A DNA stretch of 64,000 nucleotides. Origin: Acanthochlamys bracteata (lineage: Eukaryota; Streptophyta; Magnoliopsida; Pandanales; Velloziaceae). Position numbers and translations under genes: made by a program. Below the pieces are notes generated by a model. That model had not been told where the DNA came from and made no database searches. It was given only the letters and a program-made list of their open reading frames with translations. Of this stretch, positions 26,058-37,399 are shown in pieces. Position 1 is the first letter of the stretch, and each line of letters begins with the position of its first letter. The stretch covers positions 2,728,001 to 2,792,000 of the forward strand of contig CM034145.1 of assembly GCA_019914995.1 (NCBI GenBank). Direction: 5' to 3'.

Positions 26058-27257
26058 CTACTCTGTTCTTGGTCGGGGACGACCGGCGGCGGAGGTACCG
26101 TAGGCCTGCTTACAAACCCAGTATGGTTTCTGCACCGGCGAGCAAAGCGAAACACTCGCCGGGCATTTTTCAAGACAGTTATCACCAAAACTTCCAGCAA
26201 CGTCGCCGCCGAGCAACTTCTCCGGTGGGCTACCATTCAAAAAATTTCCATCTAAAAACAAACGTTTGAATGGAACACCAACTTTAGCTCCATAGAACTC
26301 TCTTGGTATCGCTCCTACCAATCTATTGTACCGTATAGAAAGCGAAACCAGAGACGGGTAACCTGCTAGCTCTGCAGGTAACCTGCCTCCGACTCTGTTA
26401 AATCCGATATCAACAGCTACTAGATTTTCTCCGGCGTTGTTTGCTTTCCAAACTTCAAGCTTTGTCAAGCTGTTGTTTGCCAAGTCCAGTTGTTGCAGAG
26501 ATGGAAGAAGAAGAAACCACCCCTCTAATGCGCCCTGAATTTTGTTGCCGGCAAGCTCGACGACTTCTAAATTCTGTAACGGAGCGAATGTTCGTCGGTG
26601 TAGGTGCCCGGAAAGTGAATTTCTTTTCAAAGCAAGCTGTATGAGATTGCTTGGCAACGAGCTCGGGAGCTCTCCGGTGATCTTGTTGTAGCTCATATCA
26701 AGAACTCTCAAATTTTTCAGTGAAGAAAAACTCGCCGGTAACGAACCGGTGAGAGAATTTCTTGAAATATCAACTGTTTGTAGAGAAGCTAAACGGGAAA
26801 GCTCTGAAGGTATGGAACCAGAGAACGAATTGGAAGCAAGAACAAGTGTTTGTAACGAACTTAGAGCTGAAAGAGAACCTGGAATGGTTCCGTAGAAATT
26901 ATTGTTCGATAAATCGAGATGTGTCAGAGCAGTTAGACCAGAAATCGCCGGAGAAAGCTTGCCAGAGTACCCAGCAGAGTCAAGAGTGATAGCAGCAATA
27001 CGAGTGGAATCAACAGAGCAAGAGATACCGCAAACAAAATGATCGGAGTTGATCGCCGGACGACAAGGGTCCGAGTTGAAGTTCCAAGAACCTAAGCATG
27101 AGAAGCTCGAGATTGTTGCAGGAGAGATTGCTGCTTTGAATGCTTCAAGTGCTGCTACATCTGTAGGTAATGTTAAAGACTGTACTCCATGAAACAAACT
27201 GAAAAAGAAGAAAAACATAAATAAAAGCATTGAAAGAAGCAATAACGCATTCGCCAT
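26058..27257 (-). CDS. Secreted leucine-rich-repeat protein (no kinase, no membrane anchor)
   Basis: Single exon of 399 codons starting at 27257. Residues about 1-27 form a signal peptide (LLLLSMLLFMFFFFF). An LRRNT-type cap follows (DVAALEAFKAAIS, then a Cys in FSCLGSWNFNSDPC) and a Cys pair (CGISC). About ten plant-type repeats run from residue 90 to 330, with LxxLxLxxNxFxGxIP spacing (LTHLDLSNNNFYGTIP, LQTLVLASNSFSGSIP). The C-terminus has a Cys-rich cap (CLEKC, then C and C in the last 40 residues) and no transmembrane segment or kinase. The domain order fits the extracellular LRR proteins of the DRT100 and polygalacturonase-inhibitor-like group. These act in the cell wall or apoplast, often in recognition or wall integrity, but the target cannot be read from sequence. 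Codons are GC-richer than the flanks, as is usual for such intronless genes. Confidence 0.9.
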   Translation of the reverse strand: MANALLLLSMLLFMFFFFFSLFHGVQSLTLPTDVAALEAFKAAISPATISSFSCLGSWNFNSDPCRPAINSDHFVCGISCSVDSTRIAAITLDSAGYSGKLSPAISGLTALTHLDLSNNNFYGTIPGSLSALSSLQTLVLASNSFSGSIPSELSRLASLQTVDISRNSLTGSLPASFSSLKNLRVLDMSYNKITGELPSSLPSNLIQLALKRNSLSGHLHRRTFAPLQNLEVVELAGNKIQGALEGWFLLLPSLQQLDLANNSLTKLEVWKANNAGENLVAVDIGFNRVGGRLPAELAGYPSLVSLSIRYNRLVGAIPREFYGAKVGVPFKRLFLDGNFLNGSPPEKLLGGDVAGSFGDNCLEKCPASVSLCSPVQKPYWVCKQAYGTSAAGRPRPRTE

Positions 27258-27559
27258 AGCTGAAGCAGGAGATTGAGAATGATTAGAGAAAGAAATGAAA
27301 GTGAAGGGATTTTGTAAAGCGGAGAAGAGAACTGTGTCGTGTTGTAGAGGTGTGCGTTGATTTTTGGGGTGAGTAGCTTGACTTTCTTTTTGTTTTGAAG
27401 GTTTTTACATTAGAAGAGATAGCGGGAGCCACGGTGTGGGCGCGCACAAAAGGGAGAGACGTCAGAGAGATATATTAGCAGCAGGCAGTGAGCTGGGCAG
27501 AACTTTCGGTTCTTTTCTTGGAAGAAGATAAATAAATACACTCATTGAGTTGTGACGCA
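27258..27559. promoter_or_regulatory. Promoter region of the LRR gene
   Basis: About 300 bases lie between the LRR start codon (27257) and the probable poly(A) site of the minus-strand unit to the right. They must hold the leader and proximal promoter of the LRR gene. I see no clear TATA box. The stretch at 27420-27500 is GC-richer and GA-rich. Confidence 0.4.
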
Positions 27560-27851
27560 AATATGATCAAATATTTATTTTAGCATGGTTCAGGCATAAC
27601 TAACTATTAATCATATCTGCTAATTGTCGTCAGGGGTCGCCGGAGAAAGGTAAACGGAGTTCGAATTGCAGAAACAAAACAACTTCGTCAAGAGAGGGAG
27701 AGGGATAAGAATAAAAGAAAAGGTGCAGAACCTGATGACTGATAATACCCTCAGCGTCCTAAAAAGGCTTTCCTGATCTGCAACAAGAGCTTGCACAAAG
27801 AAGAGGAGTAGGGGAGGAAATGCAAAAGGGCCACTCATTCCTTAGCATCAT
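27560..27851 (-). other. Candidate terminal exon and 3' UTR of the minus-strand repeat-bearing unit
   Basis: On the minus strand a good acceptor (TTTTACATATGCAG) precedes base 27851. If entered with one base of a codon left over, the frame reads Asp-Ala-Lys-Glu-stop (stop at 27837-27835). A further 260 bases without splice sites follow, with AATAAA at 27579-27574. This looks like a last exon with a 3' untranslated region. Nothing proves that it belongs to the same transcript as the modules upstream; strand, spacing and T-rich introns between them suggest it. Confidence 0.35.
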
Positions 27852-28479
27852 CTGCATATGTAAAATAAATCAATTAGCAGCCCTGCTCTATGCCATGCTT
27901 TGAACTTCAAAGAATTTGTATATCATTGTCAGGGAGCCAACAAATAAATAGAAAGCGCAAACAAAACAACTGCGCATAATTCAATTGCTAGCAAACGAAC
28001 AAGCTAAACTGTAGGTCTAAAGAAATCAAACTGATACTCTCCCTATACACCAAAAAAATATGCAAACTAGAAAAAGTTAATTATATATTGAACAACAAAC
28101 TAGAAACTAATCCCAAGTCCCCAAGAGAGACACACACAAAGCAAATGAAAAAGTTAACATATTAACTTATACGGAAAAGATACAAATGTAGCAGCAATAG
28201 CAAGTGCTTAAATGAAAACATGAGCAGTTCTCTTAAGGACAAAGAGTACACACCACCGAGCCTCAAAAACATCAGATTATAACATTCAATTAACAAAGAA
28301 TTATGTAAGGTTAAATTTAGCCTAAGCATACGTAGTCCTTTCGAACTTGATGATAAAGTTGAACAATTTCACGTAGAAAACTTCAGCTTATAATATTTCA
28401 AATAACACAGCCTCCTAACCATATACCAAAGAAATTCCAAGCGACCAGAATAGCTAAGTCCTGAAATTTTGAAAAGTAG

Positions 28480-31400
28480 AGGAAGTAGCTAATACATCAA
28501 TTCCATGCAGACAAAAGCCTCTCATACAGTAGAGCTAAATGTCTTAACTACCCAGCCTCCAAACAGGTCTGATTATGCCTGCAATTACCTTTCACTAAAA
28601 TTGCATTTTCATAAAAAAATTTTGTACCTCGATCTCTGAGCTGTTCACGTTTTCAAGTTTTTGGTAACAACATAAATCTCTTTCAAGAATTGACAGCTTA
28701 ACAAAATCAATCAAATGCAGTTCATGTTTCACTTAAACCAAAGATTAGAAAGAATTACAGATAACTAACCTTTTTCATCCAACAATCCCCTCACTGTATT
28801 AGTTTAAGACAAAGCAAAACGCACATAAAAGGCTAAGAACTATTCAGTACAGTGTACCATAATACTCGTACTTCAGTAATAGCAAAGTAACATATTATGA
28901 TTATCGTTTTTTTACTAATAAAGTATGACTAACACTTAACACAAAGCAAATACACCACCTCACATAAAAATCTAATTTATTTACAAAAATAATGAATAGA
29001 TCTTCCCATATTGCATTATGAAGCAAAATTAAATTAGGTAACAACAGAACTGTAGCTTCACCCACTAAAAATATTATATGGATTACAAAATTAAATAAAA
29101 AAATTTCTAATAACATAACATGCTCCACAAAATCATACCACAATATCAAATTGCTATATCCCCCTCTGTTAGTGATGGCGGATGTTTAGCACCATTCTTC
29201 TCTTGCAGGTTCCTTGCGTAAAATAGTTTAAAACATAGCCGATTTCGTGCAGAAAATTTAACCAGCTCTTCAACAAGGAAAAGAAAATTCTTAGATAAAG
29301 ATAAAGAACAAACCTACTTTGACTACTCCTCTTACATTATGGAGTACCATTAACGTCCTACAAACTATTCGAACATTTATAAGAAGATACCAAGTAATGA
29401 CAAAGACTATTAAAGGAAAGAGATAAGAGAAAGAACAAAAGAGAAAAATAACAATCTCCTTCTTAAAGCAGCACGCACAAACAAAGCATTAATTTGCAGC
29501 AGTGATACCCTACATAAGAACATAATTACAAAATAAAAGGACGTACTTTACAGAGTGAGAAAAAGTACATTGAGGAGTTATTCTCTACCTTTATTAAAGC
29601 AGAATATCTGATTCAATGCTCTAAAGATTTACAATCAATGGCCTAAATGTATCTTTACTGACTGAAAACCCTCAGTTTATCCTTGATGAGAGATTTACTA
29701 GATGCCTTGCCAAGTCATTATATTCTTAGGTCTACCTTGATATGATAATAATATTTTCTCAAATATTTTTGTAATCTATAAGGACAAAATTATGCATGTT
29801 CAATAGCTAATTATCATGTCAGAGGTATAACAAACTATCCTTTGTTGAGGGGGCATGACATTTATGCAATGGCAATACCACTAGGTCTGGATCTTATAAT
29901 GTAATCATCTCTCTTGATTTCCAAGAGAACACCCATCCAGATAATAGAGATTCAAACATGACTAATGGAAGAATATGCGTCACGAATTAATGAAACAAAC
30001 TAGTACCAATGGATGAGTGTAATTGCAGTAATAATTGAAATGAGGCATGCCAGTAAAAAAACGTTCTCTCAAAATGCTCTCTTATTTTTAGATCTGTATG
30101 CAGGTTCAATAAGATGCAACAAAGAATTAGCAAAAAGATACTAAAGTGCGAAGAAGATTGATAATGTACATACATACAGATCATACGCTTACTACAAGCA
30201 ATTCTTTTATTGTGATTCCATAAGCTTTTTAACCGCTTCACCTTGTCATAACTAGAAAAAACAAATAAAGGGATAAAAACAATTTAAGAAATAAGAACCA
30301 TCAACTAATAACCTTTATTTTCTTTTTATCTAGGGATTGCTTGGCAAGAGTCCATATCATTAGCCATGACTATATAATCTAATTCTTTGGCATACGGTAG
30401 ATTCATCTATTTGAAAAATAATAAGAATGGCTACTCATAAAGATATGACACTAAGCTTTAGTATGAGCTCTAGAAGATTTACCATAATATAATTAACAAA
30501 ACCATGAATACAACCAAGTTACTTTCGAATGTCTAAAAGTTAGTGCTTGTTAAAACTTCAAAACCATTGTACCCGAAATTTGTGTTACTTTACTTTCAAG
30601 TATGCTAAGTTGCTCTAGTACACAATGTTGACCACCAACAAAGCACACTAACCTTATTTAAGACAGAATTATTCCTGGAAAAGCTACAACATCCCATACC
30701 TAAAAAAGTAGATAAGTGAATTATTTGGACTGCTTGGAAGATATGTACTATAAAAAGGCAATTGTGGCAATCTCCATGTGATTTATTAACCCACATGATT
30801 TATGTAGTCTTACTTTCCAACTATGTGTCAGCATCATATATTTTCAGGCATAAGCAAGGCAATTAGCAAAATAAAAAATAAGAGATAACCTTTTGCTTCC
30901 TTTTATGGAGGGGCTAGCCTTCATTTCAAGATAAGAGTCAATATCATCAGCTGTGACCAGATAATTTAATTCTTTTGTTCCTTATATAATTTATTTATTA
31001 GAAAGCTATAAGAAATTGCTACTTATAAAGAAAGGGTACTAACTTTTTATTATGAGCTCCAGAAGACTTACCTTCAATAAAATTTATAAAACCATCTTCA
31101 AGGTACTGAAACCCATTATGGTGATGAAAGATGTCATTAGTAAGTTCAACCAGGAAATGTTTTTCGCAGTTCTACTAACTAGTATAGAAACAGGATTGCA
31201 GATACCTCAAAGTTAGGTGGTAGTTCCAGTGACCGAATATTTACATGAATGCAATACTCTCTTGGAAATGCTTCACTTGCAATTTGCAATTCCTCTATTT
31301 ATGGAAGAGGATCATCTTCTGCAGCATTGGATATGCAGGAATTAGAGTCAATGAAAGATCATCATGCAGGGGCCAATTCACTCTATCACACTCCAGAAGA

Positions 31401-31660
31401 GTTATAACAACCTTTAGAAAATGAAGAACTAGACCCTTCAAGCATCAGTGGCAAATGATGGTAGGTATTAGGATCATCATACCCAAATGGCATACGCTGA
31501 GAGCTTACAGGACCCCATTGAAGGCCATCTTCCCACCAGTGTGGTGTACCAGCTTCTTCAGGCTCTTTCACCTCGTTGCTTATCACCAAATCTTTAAAAC
31601 AAGATGAGTGCTGACTTGTTGAGTCCAAATGGAATACAAGATGGTCACCCAAATGTGGAT
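28480..31660 (-). repeat. Array unit 1 (leftmost, most diverged)
   Basis: Contains the GTAGAGCTAAATGTC block near 28530, a diverged ESD-EHPPS-type module (minus strand about 29215-29155, reading KHPPSLTEGD), the GACGTTAATGG module near 29350, the EDDPLP-type module near 31325-31230, and the best-preserved Trp-rich module at 31652-31386. Between 29.5 and 30.9 kb I see no module copy; that part is unit-specific. Confidence 0.5.
31386..31652 (-). other. Best-preserved Trp-rich module of the array (88-codon open frame)
   Basis: This open frame contains FKDLVISNEVKEPEEAG, then HWWEDGLQWGPVSSQ, MPFGYDDPNTYHHLPLMLEG and a Ser-rich tail. Related but broken versions occur near 36130-36370, 40010-40270, 43020-43290 and 45750-46000. 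There a CATCATTTGCCACCAGTACT block has been duplicated two or three times inside the module. The intact frame and unusual Trp/His content suggest this copy may still be coding. I do not recognise a family, and the true exon borders are uncertain. Confidence 0.4.
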
Positions 31661-32019
31661 TCTACTGCTCTTCAACCATTAAATTACTTCACATTTTTCA
31701 TGAGAATTAAAATTCACCTTATACAAGAGAAATACAACATTACATGAACAAGATATGAACTATTGGATAGGATATAACATCAATCATAATGGATCTTATA
31801 TATAAACAATCAAAGACGCATGACTATGATGCCAACTATGTCAGGAATACAAGTAATCTCACAAATGCATGGGGAAAATGGACATTAAGAGAGTAGAGGA
31901 ATGTCTGTATTTAATCTACACAACATTAAACTTTTAGCCCAAAGTGATTCCAGTAGACCATAGCATGAAGTTCCACTTGCATTTGGATGAGCATAGGAAA
32001 AGCTAATTACGTTAAGTCC

Positions 32020-35000
32020 AATACAGACAAAAAGCCAATCATATAGTAGAGCTAATTGTCTTGACTATTCAATGTCCATGGAATAGATCTAATCATGACC
32101 GCAACTACCTTATTCAAAGTTTGTACCTTATCTCTGTGCTACCCACGTACTCATGTTGCTCGAAATAAGATACTTCTCCTTCAAGAATTGACAACAAACA
32201 ATGATTAGTCACATGTAGTCCAAGTTTTAGATGAAAGAGCACAGAGTACCACTAAAGATTTGAACCTAAGTCATTCAACAATTCTTCTCTCTTGATCGGT
32301 CTAAAAGCTCCTTTACAAGTTGTTTTCCTGAAGTTAAGAACAAAATAATCGGCACAAAAAGTGTCTCTAAGAAAATTCAAAAAAATGTAAACAGAATATA
32401 CTGCAACCCCAGTAATCACAACAAATTTATTGATGAGATATTGGTTGTTGTACTCATGAATATAACTAAGATCTCAAGACATAGCAAAGACCATGTTGAT
32501 CACACTATGCAGCACGCTCGCTGTCCTAACCTAGCAAATATCATTTAAAATGTAATCTCAAATATAAATCAAGCGGATCAATTTAAAGAAGATAAGTGAA
32601 AGCCATAATGAAATTAGAAACTTATCTGTGAAGTAGAACAAAACATTGTCTCTCGACTGATGGCGAATGTTCTAGATGACTTTCCTATTGCTGGTTCCTA
32701 CTACATAAGAGTCAAGAATCTAGCCAATTTCCTACAAAAATTTTTTTGATTAACATAAACATATAAAATTTTCAAATAAGGAAAAGAAAACATCTTAGAT
32801 AAGAAGAAGAAAGAAGCCTCCTTGACATCTATTAGAATATTTCCTATATCTTTAAATGAATACAATATAGAGTACCTCAACGTCCTATAACAGAAACACT
32901 AAAAGAAACACTAAAAGAAGAAACCAAATGAGAAAAAAAGGTTAGAGAAAACAAATCGTAGAAAGAATAAAAGGAAATATAATGATGATGCAATACACCT
33001 GTGATGGAAATTGTACCTTAAACACACAGGTGGCAGAAACGTAGAGCCAGTCCCTAGTGGTGACTCCAACTTCTGAATAAATGGGTAAGGATGCGACGTT
33101 ATTAAAAAATGACATGATACGAGTATTAAAAAGACAGAACAAACTAAACTAAGAACCAAAAAATTAAATAAAAGACCTTGCAAGACTATTATTGAAATTC
33201 AGCTTCTTTTAAACAGCCAGTTGTAAATACAACACTAACTTATTACTACCATGATTGTCTTCCGCCTCTCACGGTTTGAAGGTTCTTTGCAAGTTGTAAT
33301 TCTAAGGTTAATAGCAAAATAGTAAGACAATAAAACCATCTTGAGGAAAAGAGAAATAATAGATAGTGCAATAACAAATAGGGAGATGCGATGAGATATG
33401 TTGCCATGTATGAAGGGGACTCTACAAAACGCTCGAAAAAGTGAAAGGGAATACTGGAGTTCCAAAAATAGCCTAAAATTACATAGAGCGACCGTAATTA
33501 TTATCGTCTATGTAATCAGACTAAGATATCAACACATATTGAATTCTAGGGTAATGGCACAGCGATCCTAATCACTCTCAATCATCTAATGCAGATCCAA
33601 TAGCAAATGGATAAATCCCCTCCTCTTGTAACATGGACAAAAAGAAAGTAACTAGAAAAGTACAATATCACCATTTCAAATTCTTAGACAACTTAAGATA
33701 AGAAGGAAAACCTATCACAAAACATATAACATATTTGAATATAGTATAGATCCGAATATAACATAAATCCGTACCAACCACAATAAGGTAACAATATTTA
33801 GTTAAATGCTATTTCAAATTCAAAACAGGATGAAATATCGAACGTTAAATGAATAGGAAACACAGAATCAAGAACTTATAGGACAAAAGCAATTCTCCCT
33901 CCAAGGGCAATGGCGAACGGTCAGAATCAGTCATCTCCTACTTGTCTACAAAAATAGAGTAAGATCTTGCCAGCGCATACAAAAAATTTAACTAACAAAC
34001 ATATCAACTCTTCAACAAGGTAAAAAGCTCTTACATAAGAAGGCAGGAAAGAAACATGCTTTAATCCTCCTATGGCTTTTTCCACATTGGCATGAAACAA
34101 ACAGATATATTAAGCACCCTGAACGTCCTATGAGCTGCACATAATTTTGTATGAGACCAAAAAAAAAGAAAAGAAAGAAGTTAGGAAGGCAGCAAAGTAT
34201 CAATAAAGAATAAAAGATAAAAATATGATGGTGCATATGCCCACAACAAAATTCGTGAATCCAACTCGCTTGGTACTAACCATTCCTCAGTCTCACAGGC
34301 AAAACTTAATTTGCAAAGGAAGTGGCGCTGCATTACTTACGAACACAAGAACAAAAGCATCCTTCCATCATAAAGAATGTTGACCATCCAACAAGCATTC
34401 CATCGGTTCTCTTTAGCTGAAACAAAGAGGGAGAAACGAGAAAAGAATAGTACCCAAGTCAACTACGCAAGTTAAGGACAAATAAAAGGATTTATTGAAG
34501 CGTGGAATTTATCTAAGAAAGAAAGTGACTGCTCGATCGATTGCCCTAATCAAAGAGCCTTAGCCCTCCATGTCCCGATTATGTCCATCAAAGAACCTTA
34601 GCCCTCCAAGTTCCAGCCAAAACTTTATTCTTTATTTTAATCACGAACGAGGAGAAAGACAAGAAAAACAACAAATATGAAGCAAGATAAGAAAGTTAAG
34701 CAACAAGAAAAGATTGAGAGACACAAGTAACTACTCAGGTAAATGACTTCTTGATTGATTGCCTTGTATTGAGGAAAAGTTTACCTCCAACCACCACTGC
34801 CTACGAGTGCATTTAAAGTACACAAAGCACACTAACCATCCAAGATGACTTGAGATGTTATTCCTGAAAGAGCAACCACATACTATACTAATGAAAAAAG
34901 TACAAGTGAATTATTTAAATATTTCATAAATAAAAACTACAAGAGACATTAGGCAATTTGCATATGAAATGTTAACACTTGTGACTTATGCAGTCTTACT

Positions 35001-36370
35001 TACCAACTACGTGCCAACATCATATATTTTGAAGCATTAGAATTGGCAAGTACCGTTAAACCACTAGAAAGAGGACGCAAAGTATTGAAGGTTATCAATA
35101 TAAAATTCAATTAATCTGGAAGGATTAGCCCTAGAAACTTACTTCGTCAGGAGGGGCAATCCTACGATAGAATTACCAAACAGTTGTATATTTTGGTTGT
35201 GGTTCATCAGATAGAGGAATAGATCAAATAATTCTTCTACATTGCTAGGAAAATGCAAAACAGTTTGGTACTTTAATCATCGTCTTGTCATCTAGCCTAT
35301 GGCAGTCACTAATCTCATCTGTAGGGCCGTATTTAGATGCCTGACATCCTATAAGATAGACTCTACTTAAGAAAGCACCAAAAGACAAGAGAACAAAGAC
35401 AATGTTGTGCCTACTAAGAGCCTTTTCAAAGATTAGAATAGTGTGTAAAATAGTTTCAAGGAATGATTTGAAGAACTGTTAATTAAACTAACATGCTTGT
35501 AATAAGAGTTTCAAAAGATATACTTCAATATAATTTACGGAACCATCTACAAGGTACCAAACACACTATGACAATGAAAGATAATCACTAATAAATTCAA
35601 GAGAGATGTTCTTCACAGTTCTGCTAATTATTATAGAAACAAGATTGCTGTATAACTCAAATTTACAAGTGGTAGTTCCATAGAAAGAATATCGTCATGC
35701 CTGCAATACTTTTCCCAGAAATGCTTAGCCTGCAATTTGTAAGTAACGTTTGGTAGTGCTTATGATAAGAAGCTTTTGTAGAAGAAAGGATATTTTAGAG
35801 ATTTTTTGAAAAACGAGCTTGACTTTTTTATCTCAATAAAGAAAATAAAAATTATGCATATAAAGATTGTACGACATACAATTTTTTTATACTTTCCAAA
35901 AAAATTTTTAAAAATCTGTAAAATACTGTAAAAAATTTATTGGAATATGTGGGCTTTTTTGGAATGAAAAGCACTTCAATAACCTATGCCAAACATCTTA
36001 AGTCCTCTAATAAGAGGATCATCTTCTACATCTGTTAAATATGCAGGAGTTAATAGTCGAGGAAAAACCATCATGCATAGGTGGCTTTACTCTATCAGAG
36101 TAACCTTTAAAAATGAAAAACTTGCTCGTCAAGCACTGGTGGCAAATAATGGTAGGTTCTACTGATCATCATGGCCCAGACTCTATAAGTACTAGTAAGC
36201 TCTTCAAGAACTCATAGCAAATCATCGTAGGCTCTTCTAGTATGGTGGCAAGTACTGAGAGCTTGTAGGACCACTGAATGCCAAACTTCACAGCACCATG
36301 CTATACCAGCTGCCTAAAGCTCAATAACATTATTACTACTCACCAAATCTTTATAAGGTGGGTGCTAAAA
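32020..36370 (-). repeat. Array unit 2, with partial internal duplication and an inserted MITE
   Basis: Holds a left set of modules at 32030-33420. One (32336-32280) reads KQLVKELLDRSREKN after a CTTTTACAAG-side acceptor. A second, weaker set lies near 33900-34150. Little recognisable sequence follows to 35640, then the EDDPLP-type and Trp-rich modules at 35690-36370. A MITE-like element at about 35745-35998 splits the EDDPLP-type module. Confidence 0.45.
35745..35998. mobile_element. MITE-like insertion inside an array module
   Basis: Other array copies give the empty site: TGCAATTTGTAA runs straight into CTCCTCTACTTC there, but here about 254 extra bases intervene. The insert begins near CGTTTGGTAGTGCTTATG and ends near AAGCACTTCAATAACCTATGCCAAACAT, an imperfect terminal inverted repeat. 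TAAGT on both sides may be the target duplication. The interior has the T-run, AAAATTATGCATATAAAG and AAAAATTTTTAAAAA blocks of the dispersed family, so this copy dates that family as active after the array began to expand. Confidence 0.65.
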
Positions 36371-37399
36371 AATCATATTAATAACCATGCTAAATGAAAC
36401 CATACAACTTGAACAGATGTTTCATATGTAAATTATTCTGAGGTTGATAAATCATATCAAGATTTGAATTCATAAGAACAGGTAAAACAGACAAAGAAGA
36501 AAACGCAAACGTGAAAACCTTTTTAAAATACAATTTGCAAGAAATTTTAAAAAAAAGGTAAAGAAAGGGATTATGTACAATCAAGTTACGTGCCAAAAAA
36601 TGGATAGCCTCTCTAGTTGCATCTTGGCCACTATTTTGATAGCCAAACCACTTAGAGCACTGTGACGATTTTGGTTGGTTAAGGCCTCTCATAGTCAGCT
36701 TTCTCTTGAGCAACACCTTCCCTATTGGCAAAACAAATCAATTAGCAATTGGTGTAAACCCTATATCTAATATCAAAATCAGGTGCTCAAGACTGCCTAA
36801 AAAACTTTGACAAATAAAAAAAATTGTCATGTTACTAAAAAGGAAGGAGAAAGACCTAAGAAGAGTAGGATAGAGGGAATGCATAAAACCCAACCAGATA
36901 GAATTGAATTCGGACATGGATAAAGTTTCACATTTCAGGCCGAGTAAAATTTCAATAGAATGGAGAAGAGAAACTACATAAATCAGGAGCGGTGGCTAAG
37001 ATGACTTGGCAATAACAAGAATGATCGCAACACCTACCGCTTGCCTTTTTTCTTTTAACTCCAAGCCATATATACAAACGGTAACTTGAACAGGGATTCT
37101 ACTGCTTTCTGACCATTGAATTTCATCAACATCCATAGTTTTTCATGAGGATTAAAATTCACCTTATATTAGAGAAATATAAGGTTACTTGAGCAGTATA
37201 TGAACTATCAGATAAGATTCACCATCAATCATATGGATGTTATGTATAAGAAATCAAAGAGCAATGACTACAGTGCCCAAAATATCAGTAATATAGAGAA
37301 CTTCACAAATTAATGCAGAAAAAGATATTAAGACAGTAGAGATATACTGTATTATAATCTATAAACTTCCTTCTAATTATTGAACCAAAGAAGCTAATT
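36371..37399. other. Spacer between array units 2 and 3
   Basis: Not clearly made of array modules. A 113-codon minus-strand frame (36731-36390) starts basic (KVLLKRKLTMRGLNQPKSSQ), continues as KWFGYQNSGQDATREAIHFL and ends in an AT-rich, probably intronic tail. It may be a module seen only once or an exon of the ancestral gene, but I cannot identify it. Confidence 0.3.
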
